Made by a program: the position numbers and the translations under genes. Shown here one piece after another: positions 12,601 through 24,044 of a stretch of 64,000 bases of DNA. The notes beneath the pieces were generated by a model. It had not been told where the DNA came from. It did not search any database and was given only the letters and a program-made list of their open reading frames with translations. Numbering within the stretch: the first letter of the stretch is position 1; each line of letters starts with the position of its first letter. The stretch is from Chaenocephalus aceratus (lineage: Eukaryota > Chordata > Actinopteri > Perciformes > Channichthyidae): contig CM043797.1 in assembly GCA_023974075.1 (NCBI GenBank), forward strand, positions 34,715,639 to 34,779,638, in the 5' to 3' direction.

Positions 12601-13245
12601 TGTTGTTGGAAACGTACTTAAATGTTTTATCGGCTTATTTTAACAATGTGATCACATGATTCCTTCCAATATTATTGCAGATCTGCTGTTAAGTAGCTAG
12701 CTAACGTGACTTACCGTCATTTCAAATATACCGGACAAAACACTCAAAATTATGAAACAGTCAAATCTGAAGCGTTAACTTACAAATTCAATAGAGTCAA
12801 AATGCACCACTTGGCAGTGATGTACCTGAACGCGTTCAATGAACGATCGTTCACGAACGCGTTCATATTTTGGGTGAACGTGAACTGAACGTACTGTATT
12901 TCCGCTAGATGAACGTAATTGAGAACGCGTTCATTCTCAGCGCTGTATAACGGCGTTCAAAAGTGCGTTCAAAAGTGCGTTCATTCTCAGCACTGCATTA
13001 TAACGGCGTTCAAAAGTGTGCCAGATTTCATTATGCCTTTCAGCCGAAAACCCAGTTAAAACACACCGTAAACAGGCTTCAAAATAATGCGGAAAACCAC
13101 CCAATCTGGCAACAGCAAGCTGCCTGTGACGCGTACGCGCCTGTCACCCCTGGCTGTCGCACTAAAATATACGTCATCAGACTCCTCACAACAAACAATG
13201 TGGAACCGCGGAACCGGCGGGCATTGAATGAATGAATGAATTAGT

Positions 13246-15532
13246 ATGGACGAAGCCGAGAGCAGCTGCAGCAGCACTCGCTCAGAGTCAGACTATACGG
13301 CGTCGGCGTATGAGCATTTAAAAGAGTTTTACGTTAAAGTCAGTACTGACTCAGACGGAAAAGATCTAACGTTTGTCTGTAAACTGTGTCCGCCCGGTTT
13401 GAAAAAGCAAGTCCGTACATCGACGACGTCGACAGCAAACCTTAAATGGCACATTGAGAATAAGCACACGACTAGCCTTTCACTGTATGTGTGAGTGGTG
13501 AATAAAAAAGAGAGCCACAACAGATCCTCTACCACCCAAATCCCATTAGCATCGTACAGGAGCGGCCCTGTTTTCACTGTCTCCCAGCCGCAGCTAGACA
13601 ACCTGGTTTTGCAGTACATCACTGGAGACCTGCAGCCTTTGAGTAAAGTGGAAAGGCCAGCTTTCATAAACCTAATTAAAGGGTTGCAGCCATCCAAAAA
13701 GGTGCCATCAAGAAAAAGAGTACAGACACTGCTAAACAAGCAATTTCAAGAAAACATATGTGAACTTAAATCTGTACTCTCTGACGTCGATGCTGTGTGC
13801 ACAACAGCAGATTGCTGGACAGCTGTGAATAAGTCCTTTATAGGCATCACTATACACTGGCTAAACAAAACTGATGTTTCTGAGAGACACTCTGCAGTAC
13901 TGGCCTGCCGGCGGATTAAAGGAGCACATACACACAATGTATTGGCAAAAGTATTGTCAGATGTGAACAAAGAATTCAAGATCCACAACAAGGTTGTGTG
14001 TACAGTAACAGACAACGCTTCAAATTTTGTCACGGCATTCAACTGTTTTGGGATGGACATGGCTATTGATGCCGAAGAGCCAGAGACAGTGGTCAACTTT
14101 GATGAAACTGAAAGTAAAGATGCCAATGAACCAGATTCAGCCTTTGCAGTGAGAGCTCAGATGAAGATGACCAGATGGAGCCTGAGCCTCTGTCAGATTT
14201 GGATCATCCCTCTCTCTCCCCTCACAGAAGGTGCATGGCTCACACCTTGAATCTAGTGGCCAAAGATAAAGAAAAGGTAACTGAAAAATGCTACAAATCA
14301 ATGTCGAGGGCTGTTTTTGCAAAAGAATCTGCTCTGTGGAACAAGGTTAAGCGGAGTTCAAAGGCTTCTGATACTGTGGAGGAAAAGCTTGGGATTAGCT
14401 TTGTTGCGCCAAATGACACAATATGGAACTCTGTATTTCTTTCCATGGAGCGACTGTCTCGCCTTGCAACACTAACTACCAAGGCAGAAATGAATGTGGA
14501 TGAGGTCACCTCTGCAAATGATGCCACTCCCCTACATGACAAGCTGCTCCTGCACGATGTGAGTGATGAGTTTGGCTTTCGTCAATTCTCACCAGATGAA
14601 GTCAACTTCATACACAAGTTTGTGGATGTGATGAGGCCTTTGGCACTTGCACTAAACATCCTCCAAGCAGAGAAGAACATCTTTCTTGGGTACCTGGCTC
14701 CAACCATTGTGCAACTGCAATGTCATATGAATGACCTGTTGGATGAGAGCACAAAACCCACTGCTGCAGAGGGTCTCATTACATGCCGTCCCCTCATAGA
14801 GAGCATCTTGCAGTCACTGAGCACAAGGCTGGCAGGTCTTCTGGAGAAGAGGGAGCACATACTGTCCGCTATACTGGTGCCAAGATTCAAGCTTGACTGG
14901 GTCCAAGATGAGGAGAAACAGGTGCAGTACAGATTGATGCTGAAAAGAGAATTGCAAACCAACTCTGATGACTCGGATGCAAGAGACTCAGGTCAAACCC
15001 AGTCCAGTGGCGAAAGTAACAAGAAAGATCCTGCAGCTTCATTCTTCAGATTTAACAGAAACCCTCAGGTTCCTCAAAAATCTGAAGTGGACACTTATTG
15101 GGATGCCCCAACCACAGATGGGTTTGATGAGTACATGCAGTGTCCAAAACTCAAAAGGCTGTTCATAAAACACAACACAGCACTGCCCTCAAGCGCTCCG
15201 GCAGAGAGGCTCTTCAGCATCGCTGGTCAAATATTCAGGTAGGGATGAGCTGTGATTATATTCCTAATCTAATTATTTCAGTAATTGCCATTTGCCTCAG
15301 TACACAATTCCTTTAATACAGATTACTGTTACAATGTTTGCCACAATAATCATGATGTTAAAATGCCTTCTCTTCTTCTTCTTCTTCTTCTTCTTCTTCT
15401 TCTTCTTCTTCTTCTTCTTCTTCTTCTTCTTCTTCTTCTTCTTCTTTCATCTCATTCAGGCCCAGGAGAAACCGGCTGGGAGATGACAACTTTGAGAAGC
15501 AGCTGATCTTGAATGCCAACAAAAATATTTGA
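13246..15532 (+). pseudogene. hAT transposase with N-terminal BED zinc finger, one intron, two lesions
   Basis: The protein starts [10 protein letters not shown]. Its BED finger (C-K-L-C then W-H-x4-K-H) lies at about residues 43-73. The RNase H-like core follows, with TTADCWTAV and [10 protein letters not shown] carrying the first two catalytic Asp and [11 protein letters not shown] near the third acid. It ends in the hAT dimerisation motif [17 protein letters not shown]. An intron runs from 15239 (GTAGGG) to 15459 (CAG). Exon 2 restores Arg and continues [17 protein letters not shown] to a stop at 15530-15532. Two lesions kill it: an in-frame TGA at 13492-13494 and a frameshift near 14136-14160. 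The intact length would be about 690 residues. The product would cut and paste the surrounding element. Confidence 0.88.
15372..15446 (+). repeat. (CTT)n microsatellite in the transposase intron
   Basis: About 25 CTT units end just before TCATCTCATTCAG, the intron's 3' splice site, so the microsatellite serves as its polypyrimidine tract. Poly-Leu and poly-Phe frames across it are artefacts. Confidence 0.95.
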
Positions 15533-15671
15533 AGGTATATATATTATTGTTGTGACCTGTTTTTTGGGCTATAGAAGTACAATGTGTTGCTAATGGAGAT
15601 GAGTATATTGGTGTGCAGAGGTGAGCTGCATAAAAATAACAGTCAGAGCATATCTTGTTTTTGTTTTTACA

Positions 15672-16497
15672 GGAAGCAAGAAACAGCAGATCCACCAGGG
15701 AGTGACCAGACCACTGTGACCGAAACAGCAGATCCACCAGGGAGTGACCAGACCACTGTGACCGAAACAGCAGATCCACCAGGGAGTGACCAGACCACTG
15801 TGACCGAAACAGCAGATCCACCAGGGAGAGACCAGACCACTGTGACCGAAACCGCAGATCCACCAGGGAGAGACCAGACCACTGTGACCGAAACAGCAGA
15901 TCCACCAGGGAGAGACCAGACCACTGTGACCGAAACAGCAGATCTACCAGGGAGTGACCAGACCACTGTCACCGAAACAGCAGATCCACCAGGGAGAGAC
16001 CAGACCACTGTGACCGAAACAGCAGATCCACCAGGGAGAGACCAGACCACTGTGACCGAAACAGCAGATCCACCAGGGAGTGACCAGACCACTGTGACCG
16101 AAACAGCAGATCCACCAGGGAGTGACCAGACCACTGTGACCGAAACAGCAGATCCACCAGGGAGAGACCAGACCACTGTGACCGAAACCGCAGATCCACC
16201 AGGGAGAGACCAGACCACTGTGACCGAAACAGCAGATCCACCAGGGAGAGACCAGACCACTGTGACCGAAACAGCAGATCCACCAGGGAGTGACCAGACC
16301 ACTGTGACCTAAACAGCAGATCCACCAGGGAGAGACCAGACCACCGTGACCGAAACAGCAGATCCACCAGGGAGTGACCAGACCACTGTGACCGAAACAG
16401 CAGATCCACCAGGGAGTGACCAGACCACTGTGACCGAAACAGCAGATCCACCGTGACCGAAACAGCAGATCCACCAGGGAGAGACCAGACCACTTTG
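15672..16497. repeat. 42-bp minisatellite, about 20 copies
   Basis: The unit is 42 bp, divisible by three, so several frames on both strands stay open. Plus-strand reading gives ETADPPGSDQTTVT repeats, with S/R variation (GGGAGTGACC against GGGAGAGACC). One copy near 16440-16455 is shortened. A TAA at 16310-16312 ends the plus frame. It lies downstream of the transposase stop, after an acceptor-like TTTTTACAG at 15663-15671, so it is probably 3' untranslated. I do not call it a gene. Confidence 0.93.
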
Positions 16498-16499
16498 AC

Positions 16500-17131
16500 C
16501 AGTGACAGAGGATCTTCATTCAGATAAGGCATTTTCAGGATGGACAGAAAGTAACAATGTCCTTGCCCCTGCACACTTTTGGACTCTTTTTTTATTTTCA
16601 CAAATTATTATTTGTGATTTAGTTATTTTAGTTATTTATTTGAACTGTAACCAGTGGTGACAGATCTTCACTCAGTATTTTCACTCACACTGGACAGAAA
16701 GTAATAGCAGTATTGTCCATGGGCCTTGGACTCTGACTGACTCTTTAAGTTATTGGGGTTTTTTTACCTAATTTTTTTACCTTTTTTACCTCATTCATTT
16801 GGGCTGAATATTGCACCCAAGTTATAGAACTTTTTGTTCTTTGGGCAAACAAGACAGGGAAAAAAAAGAATGCGACTGACTTAATGAAAAGAGAATTAAT
16901 GTTTAAATGTTTTGCACTTTGAATATTGAGTTGAGGTACAACCTTAGTTTCATACCTCAGCCTGGTTCCTACCTTGTGTTGTGTTAGTACAGAGTTATGT
17001 CGGCACATGTTTATATGTTTGCACAATGACTACTTTCACTTTTGGTACTTTAAGTATATTTAGATTATTATACTTAATAAAGACCATTCAAGCATCACGT
17101 TTTTCCTCATGTTTTTGAAAATATACTGCAG
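16500..17131. other. 3' untranslated part of the hAT element
   Basis: AT-rich DNA with AATAAAGACC near 17077, a possible polyadenylation signal for the transposase. No coding frame is supported. Confidence 0.45.
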
Positions 17132-18532
17132 TAGAGATGTTAAGATTCACCGATTCGCATTGGTGCACCGGCATAAACGTTCAAGATGCGAGTGCACCGG
17201 TTGAAAGAGTGCACATCGGCTACAGTTTGGGTTGAACCGGGTTGAACTCGCGATGCATCGATTGCGTAGCGTCTTTGCATCGGTAAAAAACCGATTCATT
17301 CATATAAAATCCCCTCATCTTGTCAACGCTCAGCAGAGACGATCTTTGATATTTGCTTCGCCACTACGGAGGCCGAGAGTCTCAGTTATCAACACACACG
17401 GAAGTTGAGGAGAAAGAGAAACACAGCGCACCGAAAAATACCTACAAATCAAACGTTTGGCAACACTTCGGATTGTTCAAGAAAGACGGTGTAATAATCC
17501 TTTATGCTATATAGTTGACCGCAGGTCATGGAGAGTAATACGGTATCCGTAGACCTTTGTATGAGGTATCTTTATTACTTAACAGGTCTACAGCCATGAT
17601 ACATAGATCCGTCCTAGATGCGGGCTTGCATACACACAGTATCACTCCGCAGCCGCACCCCATCAGTAACGTCCTGATGGTATATGTGCGCGGCACTATA
17701 TACTACAGACGGTCAACTTGAAAAATCGCTCGCAAATTGTTAACGATGCCGAGCCACTTTAAAGTACACAAGTAGTACGAGGAACTTAGCGACGCACATA
17801 AAGAGGCGACATGGGGTCTGCGGCTGAAAAGAGAAACCTGAAAGTTAGACTATGAGTTAAATCACTCGGTGAGGTGTTCTGTCAGAGAGAGGTGTTTAGT
17901 TTACAGCAGCCTGTGACGGCCAATAATAATTTAAATGTCTTCCTTACTGTAAGCAGTTATGAAAGACCTGTTTGTGAAAGGTTATTTGTATTCTTTATTG
18001 TTCCTATAGAACCCACTGCTTTCTGCTCACTGGTGAGTTAGCCTATGAGTGTTAAGAACATCAGGCTGGCAGCTGTATGGGCATTGCACTATGGTAGCTG
18101 TTATTTGCACATTGTTAATCATGAGCAATGCATCCTTACATTGTTTAACTGTGAGGTGTTATACAATTGTACTGTAATCTGGAGAGCTTTTAAAGGGAAA
18201 AAAATAAACGGCATGATGGGATGTGCAGTACCAAATATGTAAAGCACTTTTTTGTTAATGTATGATTTGCTGCATATACTGTAAGGAATAAAACAAAAAT
18301 CCTCTGTCGTACCATATTGAAGTATCATTATTTTTGCATAGTGTTGAATCGCATCGTATCGCACCGAATCGCATAATGTTTAATCAAATCGTATCGAACT
18401 GTATCGCAACAGGGGTGAATCGTATCGTATCGCATCGCCTGGTGTTTCAAATGTATCGTTAATGTATCGTATCGTGGCAACGTATCGAGATGCGCATCAC
18501 ATCGGCCTCAGTGATGGAGATGCACATCCCTA
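17132..18532. mobile_element. Nested hAT deletion derivative with TSD TACTGCAG
   Basis: The ends are TAGAGATGTTAAG and CATCCCTA (inverted TAGGGATG). TACTGCAG flanks both sides (17124-17131 and 18533-18540). Just inside the right end, ATCGTATCG-type motifs repeat many times (18350-18490). The segment near 17435-17485 translates as YKSNVWQHFGLFKKDG, the start of a BED finger, so it derives from another BED-finger hAT that has lost most of its transposase. Confidence 0.92.
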
Positions 18533-18843
18533 TACTGCAGAGATGAAAGCTGCAGCTGCTACTAGTGTGGACTGAATGGGCGGCAGCAAAGCGTTATGGA
18601 AATGCCAGTATTCTGATTGCTGTCTGTGGTTTTATATGGGTTGTGGCAATCATTTTGACAAATAATAGCTCGCAGCAATGTATTGAAAAAATAACTATAA
18701 ATTAGTTCATTTTTTAAACCATGAACTTTAGTTCAACATTTTGAATTATGAACTATGAACTGAACTAGTTCATTTTAAAATGTGTGAACAGTGAACTGAA
18801 CTAGTTCATGTAGAAAGTGAACTTTCCCAACACTGCCACTTGG

Positions 18844-19300
18844 CCTCTCTGATGCCATACATTTTAACATTGGAATATCTTTAAGCTAATTAAACCAGGG
18901 TGAAACATTTAGTTCTAGATATTTGTAATCCTCCAATAAAATGTGAGAGCAGTGCCCGGCAGACATCATCACAACACATTTCATGAACAAATTAACCATC
19001 AAATGTAATGAAGAGACATTATATTCACATTAAAGATGCACCACAGGCTAAACTAACGAAAAGGCAGATAAAAAGGCATCTCACTTTAGAGCTTCACAAA
19101 TAGTGCACACACTCTTGGGAGTCACAATTCAGTGAAATAATAATAATGTATTTTATATATTTGTATTTCGTTGTGCATGAAATGCCTCCCAAAGCTCACA
19201 TTGTCAGCAGCAGAGAAGAGAAGCTCCTGATGAAAAGGGCTTACACAGCATATGAATATTGGAGGGAGTTTGGATGGGAGGGGACTTGGGAGACACATTT
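18844..19300. other. Unassigned sequence upstream of the candidate promoter
   Basis: No feature recognised. Confidence 0.4.
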
Positions 19301-19314
19301 GCCCATGGCGCTCC

Positions 19315-19390
19315 GATTGGTTTATTGGTGACGTGATGACACGGAGGAGTTGGGTTTAACACTTTATAAAGCTGCTCTGTCCGCGGCGAG
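19315..19390 (+). promoter_or_regulatory. Candidate core promoter: two inverted CCAAT boxes and a TATA box
   Basis: GATTGGTTTATTGG at 19315-19328 gives two reverse CCAAT boxes. TTTATAAAG at 19361-19369 is a good TATA box, followed about 30 bp later by a plausible start region. The spacing fits a vertebrate RNA polymerase II promoter. No transcript evidence is available, so this is inference. Confidence 0.4.
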
Positions 19391-19479
19391 CTACTCTTTT
19401 AAAACACCACTGTTGCAGAAACTTCTCGTTCTTACTGGAAGCCGCCGAGAAAACCCTCATCACCGTGCATCATGAGCGA
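19391..19479 (+). other. Candidate first exon of an unknown gene (5' leader plus ATG AGC GAG)
   Basis: After the TATA box, a leader of about 80 bases reaches CATCATGAGCGAG, followed at once by GTAGGA, a possible splice donor. The coding part would be Met-Ser-Glu only. If unspliced, the frame runs 41 codons to a stop and resembles nothing I know. Tiny Met-Ser-Glu first coding exons occur in fast troponin I genes, but I found no later exons to support that, so the gene remains unidentified. Confidence 0.3.
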
Positions 19480-19976
19480 GGTAGGACTGTTTTACGTTTT
19501 AGAACAAAGAAACCCATTTTACGCACGATGCCAGCGATACAAAAAAACGTGGATAAGGAGAGATGTATCAGCCAGCCTGCTGTCCACGGACTCCTGATGA
19601 GAATTCTGATCCGATATTTATCTTTGCAGCGCGGGTATAATTCATGTCAGAGTGTCAGATGCTTCACAGCTGCTCTGTCAAAGTGTAGGGCGCATCCCCC
19701 AGGAGCGACACTGTAGTGGATTTACGACACAAAGCGATATTTATCTGTCACTACATCGCTTTAGACCTTCTTTACGTGCAGGCATCATTTGATCAAATTG
19801 CATGTTTAGCCTCTTTTTGTGACAGAAGTGAACAGTTTTTACTTTATTCCTTTGGAAACCAGTCTCATCGTTTGTGGCTGATGGTGGTTACGCACACCAT
19901 GCACACTGTATAGGGTTTATCTCTCAGTATAAATAATCCAGCAGTCCCGGGGATTGAGAGATCTGAGACCACAGGG

Positions 19977-21260
19977 ATGGAAAAGTGCTCTTAGGTTTTT
20001 CCACAGCACACTCCCCTCTGACCATAGATGTTGGAGCTCCAAGCATTCAAAGTGAGGAGGAAGGTATTATTAGCTCTTTCTAATGGATAGAAAGTCAAAA
20101 AACCTGGAGGACTATTTGTTGTGTTGTTGGGCTTTTTTTATGGAAAATTGTATAAATATCTCATGAGGCTTTTGCAATGCTGCCAGTGTCTTATGAAGCT
20201 TTAATCATTTCTCAAAAGACGTGTCGTAAGACTTCTCCGGAAAAGTGCGTTTTTCCACAGCTCGCTCCCCATAGCTGTTGCCGCTCCATGCATTCAAACA
20301 TGAGGAGGAAGGTATAAATAGCTCTTTCTAATGGAGATTATATTCTGCAGGAACTCTAAAATCCAATATCCTGGAGCATTCGTCTAAAAAAGGCCTTTTT
20401 TTGTTGTGCAGTTGGGCATTCATTTGGGAAATATTGTGCATAAATGTCATGATGTTGTTGCAACATTGACAGGACTACCCAAAGATCTGATAATATCTTT
20501 TGAAGCTTTGATGATTTCTCAAAAGACTCACTTTTCTTAATATTGTCAGTTGAGTATCATAAGACTTCTTCGCTGCAGCTTGCGATGGAAAAGTGCTCTT
20601 AGGTTTTTCCACAGCTTGCTCCCCTATGACAACAGACATTTCAGCTTCATGCATTCAGAAGTGAGGAAGAAGGTATTAATAGCTCTTTCTGGATGGAAAA
20701 TGGGTAGACATTATTCTGCAGGCACTCTCTTCAAAAAGGACTATTTGTGTAGTTGGGCATTCATATGGGAAATATAATGCATGTACAATGTCAGAAAAGG
20801 GCATATTTGACAACATGTCATTGCTGCATGACCCAAAAAGCTGATTTCTCAAAAAGACTCACACTTTTTTATCATTTTGCTTGTCAGTTGAGTGTCATAC
20901 AGTAAGACTTCTCCGCTGAAGCTTGCGATGGAAAAGTGCTCTTAGGTTTTCACACAGCTCGCCTCGCTCCCCTCTGACCATAGATGCTGCAGCTACATGC
21001 ATTGGAAAGTGAAGAGGAAGATATTAATAGCTCTTTCTGAATGGAAAATGGATGGATGTTATTCTGCAGAGACTCTAAAATACAATACCCTGGAGTGTTC
21101 TTCTAAGAAAAGGACAATTTTTTTGTTTAGTTGGGCAATTATTTGGGAAATTGCACATTATTTAATCGCATTGACAGGATTAGCCAATAAAATGATGATG
21201 TATCGTGAAGCTTTGATCATTTCTCAAAAGACTGACGTTTGAGTGACACTATTATAAGTT
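19977..21260. repeat. About four diverged tandem copies of a 260-350-bp unit
   Basis: Each unit starts near GGAAAAGTGC (19977, 20237, 20585, 20934). It then carries a TTTCCACAG-GCTCCCCT stretch, a GCATTCA-GTGAGGA block, TTAATAGCTCTTTCT, a TTGGGCATTCAT-GGGAAAT block and a TTTCTCAAAAGACT end. Short frames inside are not conserved between units. Function unknown. Confidence 0.85.
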
Positions 21261-22001
21261 TTCTCCGCTGCCAAGTGACAGCCTGCCGTCAGGGTTTGGA
21301 ATATTGTAGGACCTGTCAGCAGATTGTGGGACATCAAAGATGCTCACTTCAGTTGCATTAAATCAGTTTGTGCGTTTTGTGATTTACAATTCACTTCAAA
21401 TCCAATCTCAACTAAATGTAAAGATACCGAAATCTAACGTCAAATGTTTATGTTTTATATAAAAAGATAAAATGACTTCCTTTTAAGTCTTGCAAATTCT
21501 GCCTCAAGCACCAAACCAGCCGTTCACGCCGCTGGGAGGAGAGCAGGATGCAATTTAAATGCAGGTAGAGCTGTGGGAGGATTCCTGTTTGTGCACATAC
21601 TGTATATGTGGGTACATATTTGCTTGAAGTGTTCAAGTAGGGAGGCAATAGGCGTTATTGTATGCACATAGGATAAGTTGTGCACACATTGCTGAGGGTA
21701 TTACAAAGTCCAAAAGCCTTTACCTTATTTGATTAAAATCCTGCAGTAGGCAGCCCCCACATTAGATTGATTAGAATTGATCGGTGGCAGACATCCCCGT
21801 ACTTTCTCAAGGAGCTGTTTAAACAAGTCATCCGTCTGCCGCCTCACTACAACATGCACACACAACAGGAGCTATAACAGCTTGTGAATAATTGAATCCG
21901 TCGCCTGTGGCGGGATCACCTGAGCCTTTTGTTTGGAACTAATGTGCAAAGTAAAGAGAGGCTGCTGTCTCCTGTTGATTAAAATAGATGTAATTTAAAG
22001 G
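21261..22001. other. Unassigned sequence
   Basis: No coding frame or repeat recognised on either strand. Confidence 0.4.
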
Positions 22002-22002
22002 C

Positions 22003-22090
22003 CAGGAGGAGGAGGAGGAGGAGGAGGAGGAGGAGGAGGAGGAGGAGGAGGAGGAGGAGGAGGAGGCGCCAGGGAGAGGAGGAGGGGGGG
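22003..22090. repeat. (GGA)n microsatellite
   Basis: A purine-only GGA array with a short interruption (GGCGCCAGGGA) near 22066. Purine-strand arrays like this can form triplex DNA. Confidence 0.95.
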
Positions 22091-22401
22091 ATTATTTTTC
22101 TGCTTAGTTTATGTTTTATCAAGACTTGTGTTCAATCAAAGTCGTTCTGGCGCCACACTTTGTGCAGAGTGAAGTGAGCAGCACTTTCTGGATGGATGAG
22201 TCTTGAGTGGTCAGCACTGCATCACCCCCCACCTCTCCCCCCTTGTACTCTCCACCTCCCTTTTTCTCCCCTCTTATCTACACACCCCTACTCAGAACAA
22301 GTACAACACCCTGAGGTAATATTGTTAAACAGATTTACCTCTACATGTTGGATTACTACCTTTTGCTCCTTCTCTCTGTCTCTGGGCTAATGAACCACAG
22401 C

Positions 22402-22563
22402 TTTAAAGAGGCCCTATTCTGCTGGGTGGGGTTTGGGGTGTTTCCTTGTACTGTGGTGTGTTATGTCTTTGTGCATGTCAATGGTCTGCAAAGGCTACAT
22501 TCCCTGTGTTCCCTTCAGAGGGAGTTTCTCTCCCACACAGTCTCCATTGGACTCCTTTGTTAA
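22402..22563 (+). repeat. Fragment of a TTAA-type repeat, related to 23834-24025
   Basis: It opens with TTTAAAGAGGCCCTATTCTG. It shares GTGCATGT.AATGGTCTGC and AGAGGGAGTTTCT blocks with 23834-24025, and resembles the start of the TTAA element at 61964. Only one end is visible. Confidence 0.55.
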
Positions 22564-23833
22564 CTTCCGGAGCATAGTAAATACAATATGTAACAAATGT
22601 TTATGATACCCACACGTTTTGTTCAGCAGGATAATCTCCACATATTATCACCTTTATGATTTTTGAAGTAAAAAGCGAACGATAGGAACTACAGCACGGT
22701 CACATGACTTCACGTCACCAACGCTAAGCTAAAGGAGGCTAATGTTGGGCCTGATGACGTTTAGTCGTCTCATTTAGACACTTGTTAGCAACCGCAGTTT
22801 TTAAATTCTCCAGTGGGGTATTTAGTGACGTATTTTATGTCATAGAACACAATGTTAAAATCTCCTCAGCTTTTGTTAACCACAGACTTTGTTTCAGGCT
22901 ACCAACCAAAAACACATTCAGCTACATTACCGAAGACAAATCTTCTCCACCTGCATGATAAATCAATTTGTCTTAAGACCATTCCACATCACAGATGAGG
23001 ATGTTGTAGCATCATAAAGCATTTCATAGATGCTAATTCTTGAGAATATTCAAACATTGGAATAAGAAAAATAACTAGAATATCCAAAATGAATAAAACA
23101 AACAAAACCAAACAACCAAAAACAATAAATAAAATGTACCCGAGCTCTTTTAAGAGAATAATGTTTTGCTCAATGGTCACATTTTATGATGGTAGAGAAA
23201 ATTCTGCTGTTTATTCTTTGTGGAGGCAAAAATGTTGGTGACAGCCATATTTCATGAAATTGATAAGGCCTGCAGTTGAAAATATTTGGTGTTTAAAAAG
23301 GCCAATTGCACTTATAACAGTTTTAAAACTCAATTGAAGTCAAATCTAAAGCAACCTTTATAGAAACTTGAATCATTACTTTCAAAACACTAAAGATAAA
23401 TGCAGATCAAATGTTCAATAAGACGCCCCAAAATCATTGTTATTCGTCACAATCATCTGTAACTTTGCACTGAAAAAGCCACTGTGACGATGTACCCAAC
23501 GATTCAAGGAACATTTTTGCAAGGATGCTTGAACTCATGTTGACTCACAGGTGTTTTCAGACCGCACAATTGCACTTGGCTGTTATTTTCCTGCAGTCAC
23601 TGAATCATGACTAATCCGTCTTTCAAATCTCAAACCCTCATATGACTGCAGCCAATCGGAAGTGTATGCAGCTTAGTGTAGGAATTAAGTTTTTCTGTCA
23701 CTTGAACATCAGCTAGGCCAGTAAGTGTATGAAAGGTACAAGGTATAATGCAAACAATGACGTATGGTCGTAACACCTACTTTTCCATGAAGAAGAGTCC
23801 ACTCTTACGTCATTAAACCCTAACTGTTATATT
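22564..23833. other. Unassigned, AT-rich
   Basis: No supported gene or repeat boundary. Open frames here are short and lack family features. Confidence 0.4.
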
Positions 23834-24025
23834 AAGGGCCCTTATTATACTTGTTGGGGTTCTCCTTTTCCTGTAATGTGTTCTATAGGTTTCGGTGCAT
23901 GTAAATGGTCTGCTAATGCTAAAATCCCAAAGTTTTCAAAGGGAGTTTCTAAGCAGTTGATCAATCACAACAGAGCCGGCCGGCCAACCAATCAGAGCAG
24001 ACCATTTACATGAACAAAGACCGAC
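23834..24025 (+). repeat. TTAA-type repeat fragment with internal inverted repeat
   Basis: The copy begins TTAAGGGCCCTTATTATAC. GCATGTAAATGGTCTGCT (23900-23917) is inverted at AGCAGACCATTTACATGAA (23996-24014). Confidence 0.6.
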
Positions 24026-24044
24026 AGTATGTAACACACTAAAG

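Larger units (their letters stand above)
12815..18835 (+). mobile_element. 6-kb hAT transposon with BED-finger transposase and 8-bp TSD
   Basis: The ends are CAGTGATGTACC and its partial inverted copy GGGAAAGTTCACTTTC...CAACACTG. The element is flanked by CCACTTGG on both sides (12807-12814 and 18836-18843). Dense GTTCA/TGAAC motifs lie just inside both ends (12823-13010 and 18700-18825) and are likely transposase-binding sites. Inside are a transposase pseudogene with one intron, a 42-bp minisatellite and a nested hAT at 17132-18532. Without the nested copy the element is about 4.6 kb, a normal size for an autonomous hAT. Confidence 0.93.

Noticed and set aside
15285..15506. Poly-Leu and poly-Phe frames
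   Set aside because: Translation of the (CTT)n microsatellite inside a transposase intron.
15672..16497. Possible CRISPR-like array
   Set aside because: Units are head-to-tail with no spacers, and the context is a eukaryotic transposon. It is a minisatellite.
15584..16601. Long open frames on both strands over the 42-bp repeat
   Set aside because: The repeat length is divisible by three, so open frames are automatic. No independent coding evidence.
19479..19600. Troponin I identity for the candidate Met-Ser-Glu exon
   Set aside because: Only three codons support it and no downstream troponin exons were found.
22196..22390. Pro/Leu-rich frame
   Set aside because: Low-complexity CT-rich DNA. 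No start context or homology.
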